Origin: Candidatus Heimdallarchaeota archaeon
GTDB lineage: Archaea > Asgardarchaeota > Heimdallarchaeia > Heimdallarchaeales > Heimdallarchaeaceae
DNA length: 64,000 nt
Reading direction: 5' to 3'
Assembly (NCBI GenBank): GCA_021399345.1
Contig: JAAFKI010000045.1
Span: 179,228 to 243,227, forward strand
A program made the translations under genes and the position numbers. Every line of letters starts with the position of its first letter. Within the stretch, counting starts at the first letter, position 1. The notes under the pieces were generated by a model. That model was not told the origin of the DNA. It saw only the letters and a list, made by a program, of their open reading frames with translations, and searched no databases. This document shows, in pieces, positions 9,594-19,800 of the stretch.

Positions 9594-10529
9594 ATGATGC
9601 CCCCCATGATAGAAGCTGTTTTTCCTTGGGAAAAACAAAAGAAAGCTGTTATGAAGAAAAATCAAGAATTGGGTAATCTACTTAAGATTAATTTTGTATT
9701 CATGTATTTCCTACTCTTTGTATTCACAGTTTTAGGGAAACTCTATCCTTTACTCAGAATCTTCGATATGAATTTATTAGGGTATAAAAGTTGGTTAGTA
9801 GAATCCTTAGGATATTTAGTGTACAACTGGTGGATTAGCATAGTTTTGTTCTTCAGTTCTTTAATAATTTCTATTTTTCTTTCACTGTTAATAACAAAAA
9901 CTAGTATAGGGGTGTTTAGAGGTTACTTGGAATATTTAAAAATTGACTTCAAAGATAAAAAACGAGGTTTAATAGTTAAAACAGTCATCAAAGATATCAC
10001 AATTATAGCTGGTTTTTCTCTTATAGTTTTTCTAATTTTAGAATTCATAACGTTCGCAGTCAGCTCTCTAATAGCATCATTTGTTCTTCCAATTGTTTAT
10101 ACTTTAGATGAAACTTCTCTTGCTAATGTTTTTCTCTCTATATTAATATCTCATATCATCTTCTTTCCTTTATTTGTCTTTATTTACCAAAGAATGATAA
10201 ACAAAAAACTAATCCCAACTGAAACATTTAATTTTAAAGAATTTATGAAGGAAGACGGGGAGGTTGATATGGAAAAGTGGAGATTAAGAACTTGGGGGAA
10301 AAAACCATATACATTTAATTGGGAGGAAGAAGAAGTATTTCCAATTACATGTTTTTCATGTGGTTCTATTATATCAAGCAATTTAACTGTCTGTCCTATA
10401 TGTGATGCGGATTTAGTCAAGGAAATTGAAGAAATTGATACTGAATATTCGGCTGAAAATACTGAAGCAGATAATAATCTAGACATTGTTAATGACAATA
10501 ATCATGAAGAAGAAAAAAACAATTCTTAA
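9594..10529 (+). CDS. Multi-TM protein with C-terminal zinc ribbon
   Basis: Several hydrophobic helices; ITCFSCGSIISSNLTVCPICDADL. Confidence 0.7.
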   Translation: MMPPMIEAVFPWEKQKKAVMKKNQELGNLLKINFVFMYFLLFVFTVLGKLYPLLRIFDMNLLGYKSWLVESLGYLVYNWWISIVLFFSSLIISIFLSLLITKTSIGVFRGYLEYLKIDFKDKKRGLIVKTVIKDITIIAGFSLIVFLILEFITFAVSSLIASFVLPIVYTLDETSLANVFLSILISHIIFFPLFVFIYQRMINKKLIPTETFNFKEFMKEDGEVDMEKWRLRTWGKKPYTFNWEEEEVFPITCFSCGSIISSNLTVCPICDADLVKEIEEIDTEYSAENTEADNNLDIVNDNNHEEEKNNS

Positions 10530-10551
10530 ATTAAACCAGACAGTTATTTCA

Positions 10552-10836
10552 TCAATTAACTCCGAATATAATGCCTGCTACAATCATACCTAGAATTAAA
10601 ATTAATAAGAATCCAGGGAAGAAACCATTACGTATCCTTGTCTTTCTTAAGCAACCAGGGCACAAAGTTATTTCTTCTTGCTGGTGTGTTTGTGATTGAA
10701 ACATCGCTAATAATGCATTTGTTTGCCAGTAAGTTTTAGAGCATTCATCACAAATAGGAAGCTTACACCTATTACATTCATTGACTGCAGTATATTTTGT
10801 ATGAATATAACATGTATTTTCTGACATTTTAATCAC
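10552..10836 (-). CDS. B-box-like zinc finger protein with C-terminal TM helix
   Basis: CYIHTKYTAVNECNRCKLPICDECSKTYW...LCPGCLRK followed by hydrophobic segment. Confidence 0.65.
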   Translation of the reverse strand: MIKMSENTCYIHTKYTAVNECNRCKLPICDECSKTYWQTNALLAMFQSQTHQQEEITLCPGCLRKTRIRNGFFPGFLLILILGMIVAGIIFGVN

Positions 10837-10931
10837 TTTATTGCCTCAGCCAAAAGTCGATCATCAATGATCAGGTCGTTGCAACTACATCATTGGCAAA
10901 TAAGGATTATTTTGTTAATTTTAAAGAATTC

Positions 10932-11825
10932 CTATTGCGATGAAACTAATGAAACAATTTTATCCACTACAAGTTCTCGAAGTTTTTTTATTGTATTTTC
11001 ACCTTTGATTGTTTCAATTAAAGGCAATTTGCGTATTTTAGTTTCATTAATAAGGAGCTCATGAATCTTTCTGATATTCTCGAAATGATTGAGTAAATCT
11101 TCCTTTTCTTGAGTATATTGAGAACTTAGGTTTTCTCTATGCATCTCAGGATCTGGAACAGCTATTGTGATGTAAAGCACATTTGGCTTATTTAGAATAA
11201 TTTCATCAAAGAATGCTGGTAGTAAATGTTCCCCCTCTACAACAATCGATACTGACTCTTTTTCAGCCCTCGATAAAATTGCATCAACACCTATGTTAAC
11301 TAGTTTTGAGTGATTCTCAAATCCTATAAGTACTTCATCAAAACGACTGCTGTAAATTGGTCGAAGAGTCTGATAAGCCTTATAGGATGAAGAATGAAGC
11401 TCAGGCATTACATCTGCTGAAAGAACCTTTCTTAAAACATCACGAACTACTTGAGTTCCCACAACATGTTGAATACCCAAGTCTCCAGCTATTTGTCTGG
11501 ATAGAGTGCTTTTTCCAGCACCAATGGCACCAGATATAAGTATCCACAGAGGAATATTGGAATCTCTCCATTGTTCAATCATCAAATATTTGTTGCCAGC
11601 ACTAATATCTTGTAAATTAGTTAAATGAGAAGAAACAATTTCATCTAGTCTCTGTTTACTAATAGTGTTTTTCTGGAGATTTGCTAAATCATTATAAATT
11701 TGAATCGAGAATTCATAACCTTCTGAGAGTGAAAAACCAATCATTCTTAGTTTTTGGGCTAAAATCCCTCTAGAAAATAACTTCTTCGTTTTTCCTTGAA
11801 TATAGATTTGAGGTCCTTTCTCCAT
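10932..11825 (-). CDS. 2-phosphoglycerate kinase-like P-loop kinase with ATP-cone-like N-terminus
   Basis: ISGAIGAGKSTLSRQIAGDLGIQHVVGTQVVRDVLRKVLSADVMPELHSSSYKAY. Confidence 0.75.
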   Translation of the reverse strand: MEKGPQIYIQGKTKKLFSRGILAQKLRMIGFSLSEGYEFSIQIYNDLANLQKNTISKQRLDEIVSSHLTNLQDISAGNKYLMIEQWRDSNIPLWILISGAIGAGKSTLSRQIAGDLGIQHVVGTQVVRDVLRKVLSADVMPELHSSSYKAYQTLRPIYSSRFDEVLIGFENHSKLVNIGVDAILSRAEKESVSIVVEGEHLLPAFFDEIILNKPNVLYITIAVPDPEMHRENLSSQYTQEKEDLLNHFENIRKIHELLINETKIRKLPLIETIKGENTIKKLRELVVDKIVSLVSSQ

Positions 11826-11873
11826 TTTTTTATCACGGTAAATTAACTTTAAAGAAAAGTATAATTAAACTGT

Positions 11874-11891
11874 TAAAAAGTTAACTTTTTA
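11874..11891. promoter_or_regulatory. Perfect 18-bp palindrome between two divergent paralogous kinase genes
   Basis: taaaaagttaacttttta is self-complementary; lies in the divergent intergenic region. Confidence 0.5.
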
Positions 11892-11898
11892 GATAAGA

Positions 11899-12834
11899 TT
11901 GTTATTATTATGCTTAATGACTAGTAATAATTCCGACAATTTTCTTAGAATTAAAACGAAGAAAGACAAGTATGAGTACTTCTCAAAAGGTATATTGTCT
12001 TCATCTTTGTTTTCTATCGGAATTAATGCTAATCTTGCTTTAGAGGTAGCAAATCAAGTAGAAGAAGAAATTAGTTCAGCTTCTGAAACACCCTCTAAGA
12101 AAAAGCTGATTAAAATCATAACATCAGCAATTGAAAAAATAGACAAACGTTTAGCTGAGAGATATATAGTTTTTGAAGGAGAGGAGAAATACAAACCCAT
12201 CATTGTCTTATTAGCTGGAGTCCCCGGAATTGGTAAAAGTACTCTCTCTGTAGATCTTTCAAAGAGACTTGAAATAACAAACATAATTGGGACCGATATG
12301 GTTAGAGAGATTCTAAGACAGACAATTTCTTCTAATCTAATACCAGAATTACATAGTAGTAGCTATGATGCTTACAAGCACTTGAAACCAACGATAAATC
12401 CAATCTTACGACAATCAATAGTTGGTTATGAAGAACAATGCAGGCATGTGATTGTTGGCGTGGAAGCTGCTATTCAATCAGCTTTGTACTCTAGAGAAAA
12501 CACAATTATTGAAGGGGTTCATCTCGCACCCAATATTCTAAATCGGTCTATTCTTGAAGAATCACACGTCTTGATGATACTTTTATATTTAGAAAATGAA
12601 GAAGAACATCTGAGAAGAATTAGATCAAGAGGTTCAGAAGTCAAACAAAGAGGTGCAGACAGATATCTTAGCTCATTTCAAGAGATAAGAAAAATACAAA
12701 CTTATCTAGTTGAAGAAGCAAATAAACTCAATATCCCTATAATAGAGACTTCAGATGGAACAATTGCTATAGAGAAAATTATGGACATTGTCTGGGAAAG
12801 AGTTTTGTTTCTTGAAAATAAGGTAAAGGAGTAA
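11899..12834 (+). CDS. 2-phosphoglycerate kinase-like P-loop kinase (paralogue; start probably ATG at 11917)
   Basis: LAGVPGIGKSTLSVDLSKRLEITNIIGTDMVREILRQTISSNLIPELHSSSYDAY. Confidence 0.75.
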   Translation: MLLLCLMTSNNSDNFLRIKTKKDKYEYFSKGILSSSLFSIGINANLALEVANQVEEEISSASETPSKKKLIKIITSAIEKIDKRLAERYIVFEGEEKYKPIIVLLAGVPGIGKSTLSVDLSKRLEITNIIGTDMVREILRQTISSNLIPELHSSSYDAYKHLKPTINPILRQSIVGYEEQCRHVIVGVEAAIQSALYSRENTIIEGVHLAPNILNRSILEESHVLMILLYLENEEEHLRRIRSRGSEVKQRGADRYLSSFQEIRKIQTYLVEEANKLNIPIIETSDGTIAIEKIMDIVWERVLFLENKVKE

Positions 12835-12843
12835 AAAGCTATT

Positions 12844-14538
12844 TTAGTCTGTGCTTTTAACTTTGCATTTCAAACTAGGAATAAGTGGTAATTCTATTTC
12901 AAAACCGACTACAGGAACCCAAATCTGATTATTCTCAAGTATACTTGGATGAATTTCTCCTATAATTCCACATACTTTGTTCTCTATTATTATCCGCCCA
13001 CATCTTCCTTCAGTAAATGAAGGATGATTGACTTGTTTTATTTCATAGTCAGTATCTAATAAAGATAAAAGTTGATTCAATCTTTTATGGGTATCTTCAA
13101 AACTAGCTTCTGCGTCAGCACAGAGAAAAGCGGCATTACTTTGTGTGATAACCTTTTTGTCTATTAATTTTACAATTTCTCCTACTTCAAAAAGCATCTG
13201 CGGGTAAGTTTCATGTGTATTCTTAGAAAGAACATTAATTAAAAGTGGATATATCATTTTACGCATAACACTATAAGTAGATGTAACAGGATTCTCAATT
13301 TTTACATAATTTTGTTTGTCAATATTTACTCTAGTAGTTAAAATTTCAGGATCAGTAAGAATGTTTGTAAGTACCTCAGTTCCTCCAGCACCTACAAGTA
13401 TATTTCGTACCAAATTCTCGCTTTCAGTTTCAGGTAAAAGCCCCCCAGTAGTTAGAACCTTCCATTTTGTTGGACCAATTTTGTTATAGTCTAAAGCGAT
13501 TGCTAACTCCTCAGCTATATCGACCCAGTGGAGAATATCTTTTCTGTAAGGAGGAATTTCAATGGTTAAAATATTGTTATCAATTGAATTGCAATTGAAT
13601 CTTCTTTTTACAACTAACTTTGCAGCATCTTTTGGTTTCATTTCTGTTCCAAGATATTTGTTTACTACATCTAGATTAATCTCAATCTCCTCTTTATCAA
13701 AAAGGGGAGTTATCACACTCCTTGTGTAAATATCTGGCGGGTATTCTATTTTAACACTATAAATTTCAGCACCATGAGTTACTAAAACCTGACATAATAT
13801 GTTCAAAACCACATTAACTGTTTCAAAATTGGTTCCAGTTACTTCTATTAAACTGCCAGTAGTTTCTTCTGTAATTTTACCTACGTCATTGCTGTTAATT
13901 ACTGGTGGTAAGGATAAAGTTGTACCATCTGCAGAAAGAAGAATCGGATAGTGACCATATTCTTTAACGATATGTCCAAATTCCTTTCCCTTTTCATGTT
14001 CTTCCAATATTCTTTCTAAAGACATCTTTTCTGTAGATTCAAGTGGGATAAATTCATGGGTTTCCTCTATCACTTTGTATTCAATTGGACTCTTTATCAT
14101 CGAGAGATTATAGAAACCTATAGAAGACCTTTTTCTTCGTCTCCCATAGGAGTAATCAATTTTTTCTGAGAGTTGCATAATTTGTTTGATATAATAATCT
14201 GTTAGGGAGATGTTTTTTGCAACTGCACAAGCTATGTATGGTCTTGTAGAAGCTAACTGTGAATCTACTTTCACCACATAACCACTTTCTTTCACCTCAT
14301 ATTCTGGGATACCACTCTCTTCCTCAAGAATGCCTTTTATCTCTCTTATCATTCCCTCTGGTGACCAAAGATCTGGTCGATTACTGGTTTTAATGTCAAT
14401 CACAAGCATATCTTCTTCTTCGATGTATTGATCAATTTCTGATTTAGTATACGAAAGTAAATCTTCTAATTGCTCAATTGATAATTGCTTACCTAACATT
14501 TCTTGCATTTTTTTGTAACTTGCTTTTATTGATACCAT
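12844..14538 (-). CDS. pheT: Phenylalanyl-tRNA synthetase beta subunit (archaeal type)
   Basis: SNRPDLWSPEGMIREIKG, YRKDILHWVDIAEELAIALDYNKI; adjacent to pheS. Confidence 0.92.
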   Translation of the reverse strand: MVSIKASYKKMQEMLGKQLSIEQLEDLLSYTKSEIDQYIEEEDMLVIDIKTSNRPDLWSPEGMIREIKGILEEESGIPEYEVKESGYVVKVDSQLASTRPYIACAVAKNISLTDYYIKQIMQLSEKIDYSYGRRRKRSSIGFYNLSMIKSPIEYKVIEETHEFIPLESTEKMSLERILEEHEKGKEFGHIVKEYGHYPILLSADGTTLSLPPVINSNDVGKITEETTGSLIEVTGTNFETVNVVLNILCQVLVTHGAEIYSVKIEYPPDIYTRSVITPLFDKEEIEINLDVVNKYLGTEMKPKDAAKLVVKRRFNCNSIDNNILTIEIPPYRKDILHWVDIAEELAIALDYNKIGPTKWKVLTTGGLLPETESENLVRNILVGAGGTEVLTNILTDPEILTTRVNIDKQNYVKIENPVTSTYSVMRKMIYPLLINVLSKNTHETYPQMLFEVGEIVKLIDKKVITQSNAAFLCADAEASFEDTHKRLNQLLSLLDTDYEIKQVNHPSFTEGRCGRIIIENKVCGIIGEIHPSILENNQIWVPVVGFEIELPLIPSLKCKVKSTD

Positions 14539-14542
14539 CTGT

Positions 14543-16039
14543 TTAACCTCTCGACATCTTAGCTGTTCTCAACCAGTCAAACTTATGACTGAATAGTTCC
14601 CTTATGTCCGTAATTCCATTTTTAACCATAAACAGTCTTTCTATCCCTAAACCCCAAGCTATAACAGGTGCTTCAATTCCAAAGGGTTTTGTTACTTCAG
14701 GTCTGAAAATCCCTGCACCTCCAAATTCAATCCAACCTAGGTTTGGATCAAGAACATCAAGTTCTACAGAAGGTTCTGTAAAAGGGTAATAATCAGGCTT
14801 AAATTTAAAATTCTCATTTTCAGCTATATCCACTGCAAATGCCTTTAAAATCCCTAATAAATCTCTAAATGTTATAGATGGATCCACAACAATTCCTTCA
14901 ACTTGAGTAAATTCAGAGAGATGTGTTGCATCTACGGTATCAGGCCTATAACAACGAGATATTGAAAAATATTTAGATGGAACTTCTAAGTCTACTAAGG
15001 TTCTTGCACTAACAGATGTTCCATGAGCACGTAGAACTAGTTGAGCACTTTTTAATGGGTCCCACTTATATCGCCAACCCTTGCTTCCAGTATCATAACC
15101 ATTTTCATGAGCTTTTTTCACATTTTCTACATAATCTGCTTTTGGTAATTTGCCTCGTTTTGGGTTTGATACCTGATATACATCAGACCACTCTCTTGCT
15201 GAATGATTTTGAGCTTGAAATAAAGCATCAAAGTTCCAAAATTCTAATTCAACTATTGGACCTCTCATCTCCTTAAAACCGAGAGCACACAGTTTTTGCT
15301 TAACTTCATCGAGAAACTCAGCATATGGTTGTTTTCTCCCACCATAAAAAGTAGGGGGGGCGGCCTTTAGATTATATTCCCTTAGTCTTGTATCTCGCCA
15401 AGAACCATTTCTAATCATTTCAGGAGTTAATCTACTTACTTCGTTCATTTTTTGAATGGATGAAGATACTTTCTTGTAAGGAATTAGAATTTCCAAAAGA
15501 ATATCTTTAGCTTCTTCCAAAGAAGCTAAATTTCTTTGAAGTAATATTTCGTTGAAATCACTTGTGTCTACTGTTTCGCCCGATAAAAGTTGTTCTAAGA
15601 TTATCTGAAGATCTTTGTTAACTTCTTTTTTCTTGTCGATTATGCTAATTTGACCCTTGTCTATCTTAATCAAGCCTTGTTTTTTCAAAAGACCAACGCC
15701 AGCGTTCATCTCTTTGTTATCTGTTTTAACTAATTTTGAAAGGTCAGCAAAAGAAACGCTCACTTTCTCTTTAAGAATCTTAGTAATTCGCCTTTCTACT
15801 AATTGATTTTCAGCAGCTTCTTTTCCGTTATTTGTAAGAGATATTTGATGACTTACAATTTCAAGACGAGAAATTAATTCATTGGCAACTAGAAAACCGA
15901 GATAATATTCCAATTTTCCACGATCTAATTTTGTTTGTTTCTCTAATTCTCTGATTGAAATATTGTCATTTTCATCAATTATCTGATAAATCTTTGCTGC
16001 TTCAGAAGGCAAAGATATTTTCTTCTCTGAATTACTCAT
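14543..16039 (-). CDS. pheS: Phenylalanyl-tRNA synthetase alpha subunit
   Basis: N-terminal wHTHs, class II aaRS motifs FWNFDALFQAQNHSAREWSDVY, RAHGTSVSARTL, FGGAGIFRPEV, AWGLGIERL. Confidence 0.94.
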   Translation of the reverse strand: MSNSEKKISLPSEAAKIYQIIDENDNISIRELEKQTKLDRGKLEYYLGFLVANELISRLEIVSHQISLTNNGKEAAENQLVERRITKILKEKVSVSFADLSKLVKTDNKEMNAGVGLLKKQGLIKIDKGQISIIDKKKEVNKDLQIILEQLLSGETVDTSDFNEILLQRNLASLEEAKDILLEILIPYKKVSSSIQKMNEVSRLTPEMIRNGSWRDTRLREYNLKAAPPTFYGGRKQPYAEFLDEVKQKLCALGFKEMRGPIVELEFWNFDALFQAQNHSAREWSDVYQVSNPKRGKLPKADYVENVKKAHENGYDTGSKGWRYKWDPLKSAQLVLRAHGTSVSARTLVDLEVPSKYFSISRCYRPDTVDATHLSEFTQVEGIVVDPSITFRDLLGILKAFAVDIAENENFKFKPDYYPFTEPSVELDVLDPNLGWIEFGGAGIFRPEVTKPFGIEAPVIAWGLGIERLFMVKNGITDIRELFSHKFDWLRTAKMSRG

Positions 16040-16230
16040 TGTTCACATTTCCTAACGCCATAGTTTAAAAAAATAGTTACTACTAACTTAGTTATAACTG
16101 AAGGATTAGAGGGAGTTAATGAAATTCCAAGTCACGTTACGCCCCATTCAGGTTTTTGTAATATAAAAACTAAAAATTATTTAAAACTTTCGAGGTCAAG
16201 CATAGAGATTCAAATGTCTTTGGAGGTCTT

Positions 16231-16713
16231 TTAATAGTTGAAATCCTCATCTTCATCGAGATTGTCGACCTTGTCTTCATCATCTTCATCGAAATCTTCA
16301 TCTTCAGTTTCTTCGTGGAAGCTATCAAGAACATCATTATAATCCATTAGACTATCTAAATCATCTTCAGCTCCAATCTCTAATTCCAATATCCATCCAT
16401 TTTCATAGGGGCTTTCATTCAATATTTCAGGATCTTGCCTTATTTCCATATTTATTTCATCGATTGTTCCACTAATTGGTGCGTGAATATTTAACGTATC
16501 TTCAATAGAATCTATCGAGACGATTTCTTCATCCTTTTCAACAAATATTCCTTTTTCAGGTAAACTAATCGATATGATATCATCAAGTACATATTGTCCA
16601 TAATCAGTTAAGCCTATTCTAAAGACGCCTCTACCTCTATCTTCTACCCACACAGAAGTAGAATAGTACAAGTGGCTTTCTGGGAATACGAAGTTTCGTT
16701 TCATTTCAGTCAA
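16231..16713 (-). CDS. GcvH-like (lipoyl-domain-like) protein with acidic C-terminal tail, apparently lacking the lipoyl lysine
   Basis: VWVEDRGRGVFRIGLTDYGQYVLDDIISISLPEKG...SIDSIEDTLNIHAPISGTIDEINMEIRQDPEILNESPYENGWILEL follows the GcvH pattern. Confidence 0.8.
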   Translation of the reverse strand: MTEMKRNFVFPESHLYYSTSVWVEDRGRGVFRIGLTDYGQYVLDDIISISLPEKGIFVEKDEEIVSIDSIEDTLNIHAPISGTIDEINMEIRQDPEILNESPYENGWILELEIGAEDDLDSLMDYNDVLDSFHEETEDEDFDEDDEDKVDNLDEDEDFNY

Positions 16714-16826
16714 GTCAATCGTTTCTAATCCATTTTTGAAGTTTTCCTTATTTATCTTTTTTCAAGAACTCAAAACAATGATTATAAAACATCAAAAAAT
16801 AAGAGAAAAAGAGGTTATGAGAAGAT

Positions 16827-19800
16827 TTATCTTAATCTCATTCTCAACAAGTATTTTTCATCAATCATATTGAATAATGTTGATAGTGTTTCTTCTAATG
16901 GAGTTTTGTTGAAGTATTCAAGTGCTACACTAATTGTAACTTCTTTATAATCTTTGATAAAATTGAATATCTTCTGACCAAAAGAATTAAGCTTTTGAAC
17001 GTCTTTTTCTTTTAAGGTATTTATGGATAGAGGATGTAATGTCCAGATAAAGAGCTCCTCACTAAGAGTATCAATAATTTGTCTAGAATTATTAGTAAAC
17101 TCATCTGTTACACCACCCCAATCATGTAAGACTGATTTGAATCGTTTCTCAAACCATTCAACAAAACCAGCGAGACCAGTTTCTACATCAATCGAAACCT
17201 CACTTGTACTGAAGAGATAAGCACAAATACAATCTTTTGAAGCACTAGATACTACAAATTGACCATAGTCAAGCTTTTTTATAGCACCAGTTTGCCCACC
17301 ACTTATTTCACTCCCCATACCAGCTACTGCTTGAAGGAAGCCAGTTACTAGTGAAGAATCAACAGTAATCTCACCACCGAGATCCCATTCATAGATAGGT
17401 AGTCCTGATTCAGTGTGAACTATTATGACTTTTCTCAAAGAAAGAACACTAGTTAAGATTTTGGAGATTTTATCTAGATACTTCCTCTTACCCTCTTTCT
17501 TCCTCTGCTTCCTGGGTCTAACTATTGTAAATTGAATGATTATTATTGCAATTACTATGAGTGCTATAGCAACTATTCCAATAATCATGTAGAGTGTGTA
17601 TTCTCTAAAGAAATAGGTTAAAAGTGCTACAAATGTTGGGTTCGCAACTACTGTTTGATTTTCAGCAGATGATTGTGCTACTATAACGTATTGATTAGTT
17701 CCTCCGGGGGCGTATGTTACAAAATAAGAAATGTTTGTTACATGCCACGGAATATAAACTTCATATGTTGCTATGAAACCCCCTGAACCATTTGGAGTTA
17801 ATTGAACTAGTTCCCAATAGGTTACTATTGTTCCATTAGCGTAAGTAAAAGTATAAGTAATATTTACAGAATCACTATAAGGTGTAGGAGCTACATGTAT
17901 AATTGCATCAGAGCCTTCTGCCATTATTTCTGCAGTTAGGTTTTCTACTAAAACTACAAATTCTATTGTTTCAAGTTGTCTGATATCACCTTCTACAATT
18001 ATATCTATATCGTAATCCCTAGCAGGAGGGAAAGTTATTCGAATGATAATGGTTTGTGATTGATAGCCATATTTTGAGAACGTGATTTCAAGTATGTAAA
18101 CTGTTCCAACAGCTACTGAAGGGTCTACATTGAACGATACTATGTAATAATCACCAAATGTTGTATTTGTGATAGAATTAAAGTAATCATCTATCTCTAG
18201 GGAACTGTTATCTTGAGCAAATAATGCACTTACTAAAGCTGAGTCAATGCTTATATTTCCTCCAACTACATCTCTAAAGTCAAATGATAAATCTATTTCT
18301 TCACTTGCATATTCAGTAGTATTCACATCACCAGCGTTTATTATTAAATCCGTCACTCTTTCTTCTATTGTAATCAAAATTTGTATCATTTGTGGCGCAT
18401 AACCAGGTTTGATAATCGTGATATTCAGGTAAAACGTTCCTACAGAGTATATTGGATTAATCGTAATGGTGGTTATATTATCAGCAAAAGTGTCTCCGAA
18501 GGTTACAGAAATGTTTCCATCAATAAAGATGTCAGGGGTTGTTATGTTATCCCCAAGTATGTCATCCCAATAAAGAACTTCTACTATTGTTCCTTCACCA
18601 AAGTATATTGTAATGTCTTGATCTGCACTATCTACTAATTGTGAATCTGTGTTAATTGAAATCACTTGAATTTCGAAGAACATGCTTGCTGATTCATACC
18701 CTGTCCTTCCGATAGTAATTGTGATATTTATTCCTGGCATGGTATAATCATTATTAATGAAAGATACATTATACTGACCGCCACCAAGAAAATCAGTATC
18801 TACATAAGTAATCAGCATAGTTGCATTACTTGTAACTATTACAAACAACCCATCACCACCAATTTGATTGATGTCTTCAGAATGGGTGGTATCTTCAAAA
18901 TAAACAACAATAGAAGTTACATAACCCACATATACTTCAGTTGGTACCAAAACGTCTGTTAAACTTGTTTCAATAGTTAAAACACTTAAACTTCCTAATT
19001 GATAACTTGTTACAGCTTCATAATTTGTTAAATCTATGTCAATATAGATATCAAATGAACTAACAGATGGATTGTTATTGGTCACTGTTACAAAATAAGT
19101 ATCACCTACTCTATTGATATTGACGATAATGTTTGATTCGCTTGCTGATCCTGAATAGGATGCTGTGATCAAAGCTGTTGAATGATTTGTATCCAGATAT
19201 CTAAATGAAAAAACAGCATCATGATAAACATAGATTGTAGTAGCATCACCTGTTTTCTCAATAGATGTTTTAGGAGCTGTTATCTCGAAAGTATAGACAT
19301 CTGAGACATATGCAGCAGAATAACTTGCCCGATAGTTATTCAAATAGATGGAAATTTCGACAGAATAAAAGCCTGTATACAGATTATTCGTTGATGTACT
19401 AATATTGAGAACCCATTGTTCTGTTTGGTTGTCAAAAGTATAATCAACTGGAGAAGAAAGTGGAAAATCTGTTCCGTTAGTTATGGTCACAGTCATATCA
19501 TTAGGAGCCAGACTCAAATTTGCAGATGCCGTTACATCATACAGATTCATATAATATGATACATTGTTTGTATAATTCGTTTGATAATTTGTATATTTAG
19601 GAACAAGAACTAGTTCATAGAAAACAGTTAGTGTAAAACTTGTTGAGTTATTCTCAAGGAAAGCACCTGTACCAAGAAAATCAACTGTGTAAGTACCAAC
19701 ATCTATGTTTGCATCAATTAATATTGAAGTATTATAATCAGGAGCATAATCATTGAAAACATCATTCTTATTCCAAGTAGCATTATTAACTGTATAAGAT

